Shown: in pieces, positions 1 through 10,587 of the stretch
How the letters are laid out: every line of letters starts with the position of its first letter
How positions within the stretch are numbered: position 1 is the first letter of the stretch
DNA from: Porogramme epimiltina
Lineage: Eukaryota > Basidiomycota > Agaricomycetes > Polyporales > Polyporaceae
Assembly (NCBI GenBank): GCA_900155495.1
Contig: FTLJ01000651.1
Location: 1 to 63,903, forward strand
Length of the DNA stretch: 63,903 nt
Reading direction: 5' to 3'
Notes under the pieces: generated by a model
Seen by the model: only the letters and a program-made list of their open reading frames with translations
What the model was told of the DNA's origin: nothing
The model's database searches: none
Position numbers and translations under genes: made by a program

Positions 1-90
1 CCGGGCTCACTGTGTCGTTGAGCCCGAGCCCTCCAAAGCCCGGCGCAAGCCCGGGCTTTTGAGCCCGGCCCGAGCCCTAGCATCACTAGC
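1..90. repeat. AAGCCC/GGGCTT-rich palindromic repeat at left edge
   Basis: The first 80 or so bases repeat CCCGGGCTT, GAGCCCGG and AAGCCCGG in both orientations, which gives overlapping short palindromes. The opposite edge of the window (63760-63903) has the same flavour of repeat, so the window may end where repeats interrupted an assembly. No transposase is visible beside it. Confidence 0.5.
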
Positions 91-1090
91 CGTAGCGCCT
101 TTACCCCGGTGGCAGTGACATTCTTCCATAGCTGGAGCTCTTGTGCTCAACGACGGTAAGGTTTTAATAGATACCTCGAATTGAACGCAACCTGATAGGC
201 CGCCTGGCATGTAGACAGCCACACGCGGCTTGATGTGGATTTTCCTATCAGTTCCATCGAGATTTTCCACAGCAACGACAACATAATTGCCATTCGCGTC
301 GAGTACAGAGTTCACTCCAGCAAGTCTCGCGTTACAAGAACCCACGGTACCCCACCGGCAAAAGAGCTTCCCCAAGGTACATATAAAATAGAAATTCCAT
401 TTCAGGGTTGGTTCCCCTCTCTCTTACAGCTAAAACCAGTGCCTGACATATCATGTGTATTACCTCGCATGACGCCGTGACGTTGGCTTGCAGATGATCA
501 GTTCATTGAACGTATCACGGGCTACACTGAAGATAACAATCCCACTACCAGCACCCCGGCCGTGTGTGGTATCACCATATACCCAGCTAGGATTATCGGA
601 GGTGTGCAAGAAACTGGCACTCCAAAAGTTGTGCGCATATATAATACACATAGTGCGTTATCCATGTTCACTGAATATCTCTTCATTAGTGGGGCAAAAC
701 CAATGGTAGTGGCGACATAAATGGAAGAGCTGAGGCGGGATTTACCAGCTTCACTGCCGATCGTGTTATCAGCATTGGTAGCTCCTTTACAAAGAATTGC
801 CCTATACACGACAGACAGACTGTATGTAAGTGTCGACCGTGGACCGTAACTTCCGTACATTTTGTAGTGCGAAGACGCTGAGAACTCTTCGGTGATGTCA
901 CAGTGACCGGTTTGGTTTTCTACAGCAAACCTCCGGTTCCTCGACCGGTTTAAAGCGATATTCCAACGTCGCCAAGGCGGTATCAGCAATGTATCTCAGG
1001 GGTTCAATCTAGACAAGCCGATGTTAGTACCACATTTTCCGCTGTATTAGTACTAGTAGTAGTAGTACAGCCAGGTGGCGGCCTAGTAGA
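91..1090. other. No recognisable gene
   Basis: Only short overlapping open frames are present, the longest being minus-strand 7-375 and 522-989. Neither shows a domain I recognise and neither has a clear splice pattern. The minus frame at 200-330 has a coding-like composition and could be a fragment of a lost gene, but I cannot name it. Confidence 0.4.
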
Positions 1091-2000
1091 ACTTGTTGAA
1101 CTTCACTGCAAGTCTGCGATGTCTGGAATCTATACTCAAGGGAAAGCTTATGCTCCTCCAGAGAGCCCCTTTTGGTATATTAGCCACAGACCTTTGGCTC
1201 TGTGTCGTCTCTTGCGAGTACAAATCTGTTCTTTGGAATCGTGCTAGCAGTTCAACGAACCTAACTCCTCGGCAACCTCATGCTCGTCGCCTGATAGACG
1301 CCCATCCAAATACATCTTTAATCACGTGTTGTTCGGAGCCCGTTCCACACCTTCGAATTTTCCAGTTCCCTACACCCATCTCAGAGTGCTGTGAACTATA
1401 AAGACCTCTAAGTAGACATTTCCGCGTTGCTGTTCAGCAAGAGGAAGGTGTTCACCACGAACGTTGTGCACCGCCGACTGTGGCAACAGGCTCCCGATCG
1501 TGGGCGAACATTACTAGTAAGTACTCACGCAGTGCCAACTTAGCTGAGCCTTGAGGTCTGGTCTGGCTCCCACTTCGTACGGAAATCCGGGTTCAATGTT
1601 CGTGCACGCCTTTCGCCCCTCTTTTTCTGCCGCAGTTAGCTTGGGATGGGGGATATTTAGGTGCACATGGTTCACGAGGAAGGTCACGAGCACGCGAAGG
1701 TACTGTTTCGTGCGTGCCTTGTTGTCACGAAGACCTACAGGCCGCCGGCCGGAAGCCGCTGAGCGCGCTGCGCGAATCCGGATCCTTGACGGAAACCTCT
1801 ATATGGGTGGCATCCGAGAAACGGACACTGGAGAGAAAGATTTCCGTGCTGTGGGTCTAATCTTGAACGTAGATCTGAAGACGGATGTACACTGCATCGA
1901 ACACTGGAGGGCTAGCCCTGAGGTCCGCGGCCGGGGTCACAGGGACCTCCAGATTCTCGCGTTTCTTCAGTTTGCTTCGCCTTCCATTGGACAACTGTGA
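1091..2000 (-). pseudogene. F-box protein remnant 1 (C-terminal half)
   Basis: Minus-strand translation of 2000-1600 follows the C-terminal half of the intact F-box genes at 33399 and 44554. The part equivalent to the FPDTTRV segment is readable (RFSDATHIEV), and so is the VTFLVNHVHLN stretch that matches VTFLGSHVHLN in the 33399 gene. The match is spread over several frames with stop codons, so the copy is dead. Beyond about 1500 it fades into a weak match to the ALFAPVETVTTLVV block. The F-box itself is missing. Orientation is the same as remnants 2 and 3 and the F-box genes at 10588-14950. Confidence 0.6.
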
Positions 2001-2297
2001 TGTTTATATAGTTCCCTGCCTATGCTTACTGCTATCGCTTAGTTCACACATGTGCTGTTTGTCTTACATGCTACCGTGATTGAAGCCCGGGTAATCAAAC
2101 ATGAATGGTGCCCACGATATTACGGACCCGCTGGTGGTCTTAGTACAGCTATCGGTTTAAACCTGGCTTGTGGCCATGGTCATTCATAGTAGCTTCGTCT
2201 GGTTTGCTCATGCGCATTGCAGTGTAACTTGATCATGGTGCATAGTAGAGGCTGTTGTAGTAATGCACATCGTGAGTTCTACGAGGTGCCGTAGGCT

Positions 2298-3758
2298 ATA
2301 CCGTTCAGACTGCACAATAAATCATATTAATCCCACGCGCGATTTTGATAATCCCACGACCCATCTACTATTATAATCACACACTACTATAGTATATAAT
2401 AGCAACGGAATTGTATTAATCCCACGTCAAACATATATGCCCCACGGATTGCAAACGTGGGGCAAATTCGATATTAGCCCCACGTCATCGCTTTAATCCC
2501 ACGTCGTCGCTTTTAATCCCACGTCATCACTTTTAATCCCACGATGCTACATTACACTACAGTAGCTAGACCCACTACAGGATGCATCAAAGGGGGAGTA
2601 CGAGGAGCACCAGAAGGAGCTCTATGAAGCGGCCCCCATGCAGGTACGGTCCCTCCGGTGCATCTGCTGCGCTCATCGCGGTGACTGTCGCCAACTGCCG
2701 CCATCTGCTGCCACTGCCCCCAAGGCAGGCAACCCGTTAGGTGTGCCTCCCTATGACGCGGTGGACTGAGAGCGAGAACACGGCGAGAGAGGGAAGGTGA
2801 AGCGGGTCCAACTCACCTGTGCGTGGAGTCGGCACGAGACCGTGCTCGTCTGAGGACGCGAGGGAGAGGGGCAGCCGCCCGACGGTCGAGAGCGAGCCCG
2901 GGTCCGAGACAAGGTGGCACATCGCGCCCGACGAGGAGCAGCCCTGGCGCAGATAGAGTGCGACCCCCTGCGAGGGGATGCCCTCCTGCTGCGCCTCCCA
3001 GGCCTCCTTGTCCCTGCTTCTCCGCGCGGGGGGTGAGGGCTGGGAGCTACGGCGTTCGATGTGCACGGATGGGCAGCGACTGAGCCTGCGCACAGCTACT
3101 CCATTGAACGCGGTCCACTGCTCACTCGACCTCGCGCCAGCGGAGGGAGCAGGAGGCGGCTTTGGAGCGGGGGGTTGAGAGGATGCTGAATGTGAGGAAA
3201 AATAATGAGTACGATTCGGAAGGCACACGACCAGAAGTAGAACTTACGTGAGCTTGAGAGGCCTACGAAGGCAGTGTGTAGAAGAGTACGAGACGATTCG
3301 GAGAATAGACGTGTAAGCGTACCGCCTCATGGCGGGTGCTCACGAATGATGATATGGAGGACTACATAAAAAGGAGCATGTATTACGGGGAGAACGTGTT
3401 CGAGAACGTTATCCAACTGCGAAGAGAGCAGTACATTCAGAAACCACAGAAGCTGTTGGGAAGCAAAGTTGTGCTTACCTCAGAATGAGCGATCAAAACG
3501 GTGAAGCGGAGTGGCACCGGTCTCGGTCGTAAACGGGTCCCGGAGAAAGCCGGTGGACAGTTCACGTGACAATGACTCAGTCTATTTACGCAACCTCGGA
3601 GACCTCCGAAGTTAAGCGCTTGATTGAATCAGCGCCTAATTACCCTAGAGCGCTCGGCTTACAGCCGGATTACATCAAACGTGGGATTAAACTGCAAACG
3701 TGGGATTAAAACGCGTACGTGGGATTAATGTGATTTATTGTGCAATCTGAACGGCATA
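2298..3758. mobile_element. Non-autonomous DNA transposon with 40-bp TIRs
   Basis: The ends are inverted repeats of about 40 bp (2298-2337 and 3719-3758) with three mismatches, beginning ATACCGTTCAG and ATGCCGTTCAG. They are flanked by the direct repeat GTAGGCT (2291-2297 and 3759-3765), a likely 7-bp target-site duplication. Inside each end the motif TTAATCCCACGT recurs in tandem: about seven times between 2328 and 2550 on the plus strand, and inverted three times at 3675-3730. These look like subterminal transposase-binding repeats. No transposase is encoded in the 1.46 kb, so it would need help from elsewhere. The superfamily cannot be assigned from the termini alone. Confidence 0.8.
2580..2757 (+). 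other. Possible captured exon inside the transposon
   Basis: Frame 2580-2757 reads DASKGEYEEHQKELYEA and resembles the C-terminal lid helices of Hsp70 chaperones, where KEEYE..QKELE is usual. A GTACGG donor-like site follows at about 2643. The match is short and could be chance. If real, the element has captured a host exon. The rest of the interior has only unremarkable frames. Confidence 0.2.
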
Positions 3759-4047
3759 GTAGGCTGCAATGAAACAACTGGTGATTGTGACCACATAAAA
3801 ACTGAGCTTCTTTATCTAGCAACGGGGTAATAGCCTACCAATAAGGATAAGACACGAATCGGAAGAACAAGTCTAACTCTTGAGTCTTCCTCCTATTTTC
3901 TCCCTAGGCTCTTCCGTGACAACTGCCATAAGTTGTAGCTCTTCGGGCGTCTACATGGGAGTGCGGCATACCATACCGCCAATAAAGCCGTCAATATTGA
4001 TTATGCGCCCCACCCCGTGTATAGATACACTACAAGTATCGTCGAAA

Positions 4048-4790
4048 TCATGGTTTGGCCGAGTCGCTATCTATGCGCCTTTTCACACTTAGCATTCCCA
4101 CCAATCCCTTCGAAGCCTCCTGTAAGCGTTTCTCTAACTGTGCGGGAGGTACCATGTGATTCCAAAAGCGGCTCTCCAGGTCACTGCTGAGAAAGCGCAG
4201 GTGCACGCCGTCCGCGCGCATCCATAGCGTCAGCTCCTTCAAAGGCCGTCTTCTGAGGAACGGAAGGGCGGCCGCACAGAACGCGTCCACCTCGCGATCC
4301 CCATATGGGAACCAACTTCGCCGCTGTATTGACTATGTGTATCTAGAGGACAAATCGTGGGCCCTAGAATGGCCTTTGGGATACGATGACTACAGCCCTG
4401 GAGAGGGGCTCTTGTCCAGTGCAAGTACACATCCGCTCTCTGGGATCATGCTAGAGCCTTCGGCACCCTCACCTTGGAGTGTAGATAAGCCGGCCATCGG
4501 GTCAGCCGCTGCACATATGTCTCCAGTGTCCACACCCTGGCTTAGCCAAAGGAATGTGCCCACTACGAACGTCCGAGTGCCCCAACCTAGCTACTAGTAG
4601 CACGGAAACTTGAAGCGCCCACTCCGGGTGAAGCTCGAGCTTGAAGCTTGAAGCCTGGTCCGACTCCCACCCATACGGGCATCCGCAATCAATGATCACT
4701 CCCGTATCTCACTCCTCGTTTGCTGTGATAGTTATCACAGGCTGGAAGATGTTGAGGTGCACATGACCCATGAAGAAGGCCGCGCGTACG
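4048..4790 (-). pseudogene. F-box protein remnant 2
   Basis: The minus frame ending at 4048 gives a clean 80-residue C-terminus (DAFCAAALPFLRRRPLKEL and onward to QLEKRLQEASKGLV) nearly identical to the tail of the intact gene at 12929-14950. Upstream, 4790-4700 still encodes a RAAFFMGHVHLNI segment matching the VTFLGSHVHLN block of the family. The sequence between is broken by stops and frame changes. There is no F-box or start codon, so this is a truncated relic. Confidence 0.7.
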
Positions 4791-4989
4791 TAACCCCTGG
4801 GGTTACAACTTACTACCGTACCGTGATTTCGCGCACAAGCCTCAGATGATGAATTCGAAGACCTAATAACATACGGTATATAGCGCCTACATAAAAATGT
4901 GGCATACTAGCAATCCGACCGTCAACGTTGACTGTGCGGAGTCTCACCCCGAGTGCAAATACACTGCAAGTACAATCGGAGTCAGGGTT

Positions 4990-5240
4990 TAGCCGAATCA
5001 CTATTTATACGCCTTTTCACAGCCAGCCTCCCTAAACAACTCTTCAAAGCGTCCTGTAAACGTTTCTCTTACTGCGCTAGAAGTCCTGCGTGATCCCAAA
5101 GGCGCCTCTCTAACTCACTGCTGAGGAAGCGCAGCTGTACGCCTTCCGAGCGCACCCAGAGCCTCAACTCCTTCGCAGTGACAGGCCTTTTTTGAGGAAC
5201 GAGAGGATTGACGTACATTCCCCACCTGTGTGCATGTCGG
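4990..5240 (-). pseudogene. F-box protein remnant 3 (tail only)
   Basis: Reverse complement of 5240-4990 matches the same tail as remnant 2 and the 12929 gene (LRLWVRSEG, LRFLSSELERR), ending in the shared SDSAKP and stop. It carries in-frame stops and frame shifts. Similarity to remnant 2 continues about 100 bp past the stop codon, so the tail and its 3' flank were duplicated together in tandem. Confidence 0.65.
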
Positions 5241-6149
5241 TGACGACGCGCGAAGAGGGGCTCACAGTTCGCATGGAGAATACCGTATCTACTTATTATG
5301 AGCTCGTTTCCCTATTCCTTCGCTTATATGTGTTGTGCTCATTGGGGGCGTTAATGACATGACTGCCAGATCTTGCGCCAAGGACCAGATTGCTAGACGA
5401 CCGAAGCCACCACACATGTAGTTAGCAGGCATGTTAATTGCGCGAGTGGGTCGCGATACACAAGTATTATGATGAACACCAAACAATATGCCCATGCATC
5501 AGGGCTCTTTTGCATTGCACTGGCGCCCCGGCGGTTAACGAAGGCTGAAGTGGTGGAAACTATGTACGGGCTATGAAATTCAAACCAGCCATATATCAGG
5601 GTAAAAAACGTTACATGAGAGCATGGGAGACATATGATATGCGCAGTAAAAGACGGTACTGAGGGAGGATGTAGGGAACGAACAAAAACGGCACATATGT
5701 GCCGGCATAGTACAAGGAGTGGAAGGGGAGGGGATCGCCGCTTGACGGCTTCAAAATGCAGGGGAAATGCAATATTTTTATGAGTTTGCTTACATATATG
5801 TGTACTCCTCCTGTCCAGTCAAATCCAAGGCTCCAGAATGATGCCTATCAGTCGAAACGTCCTACGAGGCGCGAGGGGAGGGTTGTATGGAGGAGACGCT
5901 GTGGCTTTGATGTTCCTTGTATCCGAACGCATGTTGACGCATTTTTGCTACATATAATTGTCGTACATAGCATATAGACAAAACGTTTGAGCGACACACC
6001 AGCATCCTGAGCATGTGTGGTGGGGAGATAGGAGGGAAGAGGGCGGGCAGTGCTAGTGAGCGCCATGGTGCGGCACAAACACTGAGGGGGGGTCGTGGGA
6101 ACGCTGACTGGCGGCGCACTAGTCGCTTCAGTGCAATCGCAGATCTTCT
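5241..6149. other. No recognisable gene
   Basis: Only short frames are present. I see no domain, splice pattern or repeat worth naming. Confidence 0.4.
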
Positions 6150-7350
6150 GATGTGGTAGTAATGCCCGTCGATCAAACGATGACTATCTCTCTCAAATCT
6201 GCCCATTCTCCAGCGCGGCCTGCAATCTCTTATATGCCTCCCCTTTGTTCTAGTTCCAACTGCCTTTGTTGTTTGCGAACTGCCCTACGCGGTCGAACTG
6301 TTGACCTCGAAGTTTGGCTACATGGCCAGCGTATTCGTGGTACGGATATCCCATTCCTTGTGCCAGGCCCAATAGCACCAATGACCCCCACTGGCAGTTC
6401 CTTACGTCGTCCGAACTATCCGGCATGTGTTCACTGGCATTGGTCAGGCTGTAATGCTATCCCTTGTGGTTGGCCATTCCTCCACTGCGTTGCCGTTTTC
6501 GTTCACGAATAAGGACGCGTAGTAGTCCTTCTGGATGGCGGGGGGCGCGGAACACAAGGACCCCTTTTGTGACCTCACCCAAAGGCAGCCTCTTGTGCTT
6601 TGGAGTCGTTTCGCATCGCATGAAGTATGCAAGGAACGTCATCGATACGCACCCCAAGTCCATGAAGTCGATCCCGCCGTCGACGGAAGCCCAGGACCAA
6701 GCCAACGCGTGAAGCACTGCCTCGCGCGGGGCAGGTCCCGGGGGGGGGCTGGGGGGGCTTCATCTCGATGTATCAGTGCAGGTGCTCCCCTAGGCGATCC
6801 TCTCACAGGCCCGCCTGGTATCGCACTCGAGAAATCCTCTGAGAAGTGCTCCGCGACCCATGCGACGAGCCTTCTGTGCAGCCTGCGCGGCAACGGTGCG
6901 CGAGCACTCCCGGTGGAGCACCTTCCACTGAGGTGGAGTACGCCGTCCCGCCAAACCCCCCTGCGCCGGCAGCTTGCACTTGAGTCTCGACCTGGCCTAC
7001 GTTCGTCCAGAGTCCGGATGGGTTCCCCACGCCTCTGTCCCGCGCAGGCACTGGAAGACGGCCGTGTGCGTCGCGAAGACGAAGCAGCGCGCGTAGAGGA
7101 CACCCTCTTGGAAGCACCCTCACGCCCGCCGATCGGCCCATACCCTGCGTATTGGGACGCGCACTGGATGCGGCTCGCTCACACGCTACCTGGGGAGCCG
7201 TCCGGGAGGAATTCAACAGAAGTCGCAGTGCGTTGCGGAGCTCCCGGAGACAATACCTTGGCCCCTGGATCATTTAACCTATCAATTGGCTTCTAACACG
7301 AGGTGGCCAATCGACTTCTAGATCCTTGCTGGCGCCGGCGCCGAGCAAGT
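6150..7350 (-). pseudogene. HET-domain protein pseudogene, left inverted copy
   Basis: Minus-strand frames carry the C-terminal part of a HET-type (heterokaryon incompatibility) protein. The clearest is WSWASVDGGIDFMDLG at 6640-6700, matching WSWASVDGGIEFEDLE of the gene at 37773-39456. The N-terminal HET core (YVALSYAWGG, DTLCIIQ) is absent. Frame shifts and stops break the rest. At nucleotide level the segment matches 42610-43790 in inverted orientation from end to end, including the flank near 7290-7345 beyond the coding part. The open plus-strand frame 6535-7296 is antisense to this relic and is not a gene. Confidence 0.75.
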
Positions 7351-7985
7351 AGTGAAGGGGTGGGTTCACATACGTTCCTCAAGTGCCACCTTCTTGCGGT
7401 GATAGAAGAGCCCCTTCGGACACCTTCCTGTACGTAGAATTCCAATGAATTCAATTTATGTATCCCAGAAGTGATCACCTTGGGATAGCAGGAATCTCTC
7501 TGATACGTTGAAGTACGCCTCATGTCCTGAAAGGCTCATATGGCTGCTGCAAGAAATCATTTTAGGATCATCCCGTGAAGTTTTTTTGTCAACTTAGTGG
7601 GTCCCCTATTAGTGCGTAGCGTCTCCGACGACGGGGTATGATCATGGTGAATAACGTATTGGCGCGGTTCGCTTTCGTAGCCGCGTCGAAATGCTTCGGC
7701 ATCACACTCCACACGAGTGTATAACTGGCGTTGATACCCCACTCGAAGCAAGTATGCAGAGCTACTTATCCACATCTGACGTTGGTCGGTACACGCCATG
7801 GGACAACGCACTGACATCCACTCCATAGGTAAGGGTAGTGCGTTTCCAGAATAAGCAGCTGTTGCCTCATTCTGGTGATCTGAACGAACTTATACCAGGA
7901 AATCTCGTGCCCGACAACGTTGGCACGTCCTTCATACCCATACCCGAAAGATCAGCGGGGCTCGGGTCGTCGGTGGAACTTGGCT

Positions 7986-8240
7986 CTAGAGAAATAAATG
8001 GGCGTTAAGTCGGACCAACTGGAATGGAAGTCCTGGGCAGTGGGACGGCGGACCTAGCTTGGTCTGATCTTCAATGTTCAAGGATAGGTATCGGTGGCGT
8101 ATCGCCGCATTCTCTACGTTTGAAAGGAGTGTGACAAGAACGAGGCAGTCAGAAGACTTCTTCTGTGTTCTGTAGAGGCAACAGAAGCAACAGAGACCTT
8201 CTTCCTTCAAGCCCATGATCGCATTAGTGTCTCGAGGCAA
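7986..8240 (-). other. Short conserved unit upstream of the jacalin-like gene, left copy
   Basis: The minus frame encodes RYLSLNIEDQTKLG followed by GLPFQLVRLNAH. The same unit (RYLSLNVDGNSKLD, GLPFRLVRPDAH) lies at 40813-41001 on the plus strand. Each copy is divergent from, and upstream of, a jacalin-like gene. It may be one exon of an unrecognised gene or only duplicated DNA. No domain is recognised. Confidence 0.4.
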
Positions 8241-9140
8241 GGGTGATACACTGCATGTGCTATTATGCTCTTATATGGTTCTTGACTAATAAAATATCCA
8301 GAGAGTATTACTATCAATTTATCATGACTAGCACCCCTGGGACCTCATACTGTCCATGGCCCACTGCAGTGAGAAGATTGTAGCTGATAGCTACAACGAT
8401 CCATGTGACCTTGCCGATGCGTTCAAACGTTCGTGAGTACCGTAAGCTCTAGGCCTGGAGCATCTTCGTGCGGAGCACGAAATGTATTACGTCCGACGGC
8501 AGAGAATGTGGCTAAGGGGTTGATCGGAACTTTACTTCATAGATAGCACAGTACCTGCAGGAACCCTGTGCTTCTACAACACCCCGCTTCGCGAATCACA
8601 ATGCATATGGAAGACCTTCAAGAAGCCCTGAGGTGCAAGTAGCGCATTCAATTGTTATGCAGCTCGTGACACATCAGGACTTATATCGGACGGAGAATAG
8701 GTCTGGAGATTAAACACATCAACAGGAACCAGGCTTCTTGAGTCACGGACGACCAATGTCGTAGAGACCGAGCCGTATCAGGCCAATACTCAGCCTCACC
8801 GCACCCTCGAAGATGACCAGACTTAGTATAGAACCTCAGCGCATTGTCCAGTTATCCAGCCGTGGGAAGACGCTCATATGCACCGGCAGAATCACAAGTA
8901 TTGCTTCCCCACGCTCGTCGACTGCATGTGCGTGTTTCGGATTAGGTATATATACCCGGGCCTCATCCCCCAACCTTCCCGGCACACCCCAAGTTCTAAC
9001 GACACGACCTCTTTGGCTAACATGCGCAGCTACACCACTACTAGTACTTTTATCGGTGGACAGCGTGGGACCTTCTGTTCTGACATTCTTCGCATGAATG
9101 AGAAAGGTATATCCTCCTTTAGTAAATCTGATGCGTGATA
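8241..9140. other. Upstream region of jacalin-like gene A; no gene recognised
   Basis: Short frames only. A TATATATA-like run at 8947-8952 lies about 190 bp before the start codon at 9141 and could belong to its promoter. Confidence 0.3.
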
Positions 9141-9974
9141 ATGACCGGCCATTTTGTAGGAGCTGTCTTCATTGATGAAAGTATGCATTTCAGCAGTGGC
9201 ATCTCAGGGCTCCGCATTCCGCTAATCACCAATTCATGCTCCAGAGAAGGTGCAGGCTCAAACCAAGGCCAAAGACCCGAATGGGCCAGGAGTCTTGGTC
9301 CACCCGCAATCTCCAATCGCCACTATTAAGGTCTCCCTCGGGGGAAGTTCGGACAGTGCGGTGAGCAAACAAGACGCTGTTGACCTTCTGATACTCACAC
9401 CATCTATACCTAAGATAGAGAGCATTTCAATCGAGTACAGGCTCGCAGAGAAATCGGATGATGAAGAGGCACCCGTATTTCTGAAGTCTCAACCTATCAG
9501 ACACGGTAACAGGGAACCTGACGCTAATGCCGCGCGTCATGAAGTCCGTTTCAATAGTAGGTTTGGTCCCTCTGGCACCCCAATCTATGGTTTTTCCTCA
9601 ACCCCTATTTGTTCGTACTAGCCCACGAGCGTCTGGTGGGAGTGTACGGACGCACCAACCCAGAGAGCATACGCTCCATTGGTTTTTTGATCTACGACAT
9701 CAACAGCGGCAACGTTCGTACCAGTGGGGTGAGCACATTCCACCTTTTATTAGACACTCCTCATGGAATGGACTAATAATGCCGGTTGGCCATTTTCGTT
9801 TATTAGTTAGAGCCATTTAGTGACGATCCCGTGAGCGCCAAAGTTTCTGGAACTCCATTCTGCGTCGTCGGGGACATTGTCGCATTTGGAAGCTTTTCAG
9901 GGACGGCAGGAAATCCCGGTAAGTCTTCCGCCCCCTGTGTCACGGTAACCGCTACTCAAATTGGCCTACGGTGA
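9141..9974 (+). CDS. Jacalin-like lectin, copy A (5 exons)
   Basis: Five exons join into a 188-residue frame: 9141-9180, 9245-9360, 9415-9556, 9622-9728 and 9813-9974. All introns are GT-AG. The product follows the beta-prism I (jacalin) pattern in order: IATIKVSLGGSSDSAIESI then EYRL, RHGN, EVRF, HERLVGVYG, IRSIGF and GTPFCVVGDIVAFGSFSG. These correspond to the repeated strands and the carbohydrate-loop region of jacalin-related lectins. No signal peptide is seen, so a cytoplasmic or unconventionally secreted sugar-binding protein is likely. Exons 1 and 4 have exactly the same lengths (40 and 107 nt) as the inverted copy at 39706-40584. The start ATG is the first in frame in exon 1. The lectin call rests on motif pattern. 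Ligand and role are unknown. Confidence 0.7.
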
Positions 9975-10587
9975 CACCATCCACGGTGTTATAGTTAGCG
10001 GCCTCGTGTGCTACATGAAACAGAATACCGACTAAGCAAAGAGTATAGCTTAGTTGAAGGCAACACCGCGAAGCTCTGTGTTGACGAAGTCGGTGAATAG
10101 TCGGGCTGAGCATGCGTTCTGATATCCCCCATGTATTCTCTTGTCAGCGCCAGATCGTAGATCCGTAGTCCCCTAAACAGTTCGATGACCATTTTCCTCC
10201 GGGTCTGTGACAAACACGCCACTTGTCTCTCTGCCTTGATTGTATGATAGCTTCGAATGGGATCAAATACTACTACTCTTGCATTCAAAAAAGCCCGTCT
10301 TTCGTAAACACGAAACCGGTTTCGGGAATCACATTGGCAGTTGATTCCGACCAAGCCTGGGCCTCAGCGAGATTACTCCCTCGTACCTCATCGTCCTCAC
10401 CGATGCCATCCAACTCCCTTTCCTACTCTTTTGCCACCACCACGGTCAATGTTTGCTTCGGTTACATGTTCGTCCGACCCCTCCATTCATCTCGTTGATG
10501 GCCGTCAAACAGAATATATTTCACTTAAACGTTATGATGCAACTAGAACAAGCTCTGTGTCTGTAAGCTAGCCTGTCCAAGGCGAAA
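9975..10587. other. No recognisable gene
   Basis: The minus frame 9995-10354 is open for 119 codons but shows no domain and no clear splice sites. The rest holds only short frames. Confidence 0.35.

Noticed and set aside
1551..2000. Plus-strand frame of 149 codons
   Set aside because: Antisense to F-box remnant 1.
2328..2550. Regular TTAATCCCACGT copies as a CRISPR-like array or telomeric repeat
   Set aside because: Irregular spacing, inverted copies at the other end and flanking TIRs fit transposon subterminal repeats; this is a eukaryote.
6535..7296. Plus-strand open frame of 253 codons
   Set aside because: Antisense to the HET pseudogene. Only the minus strand shows family motifs.
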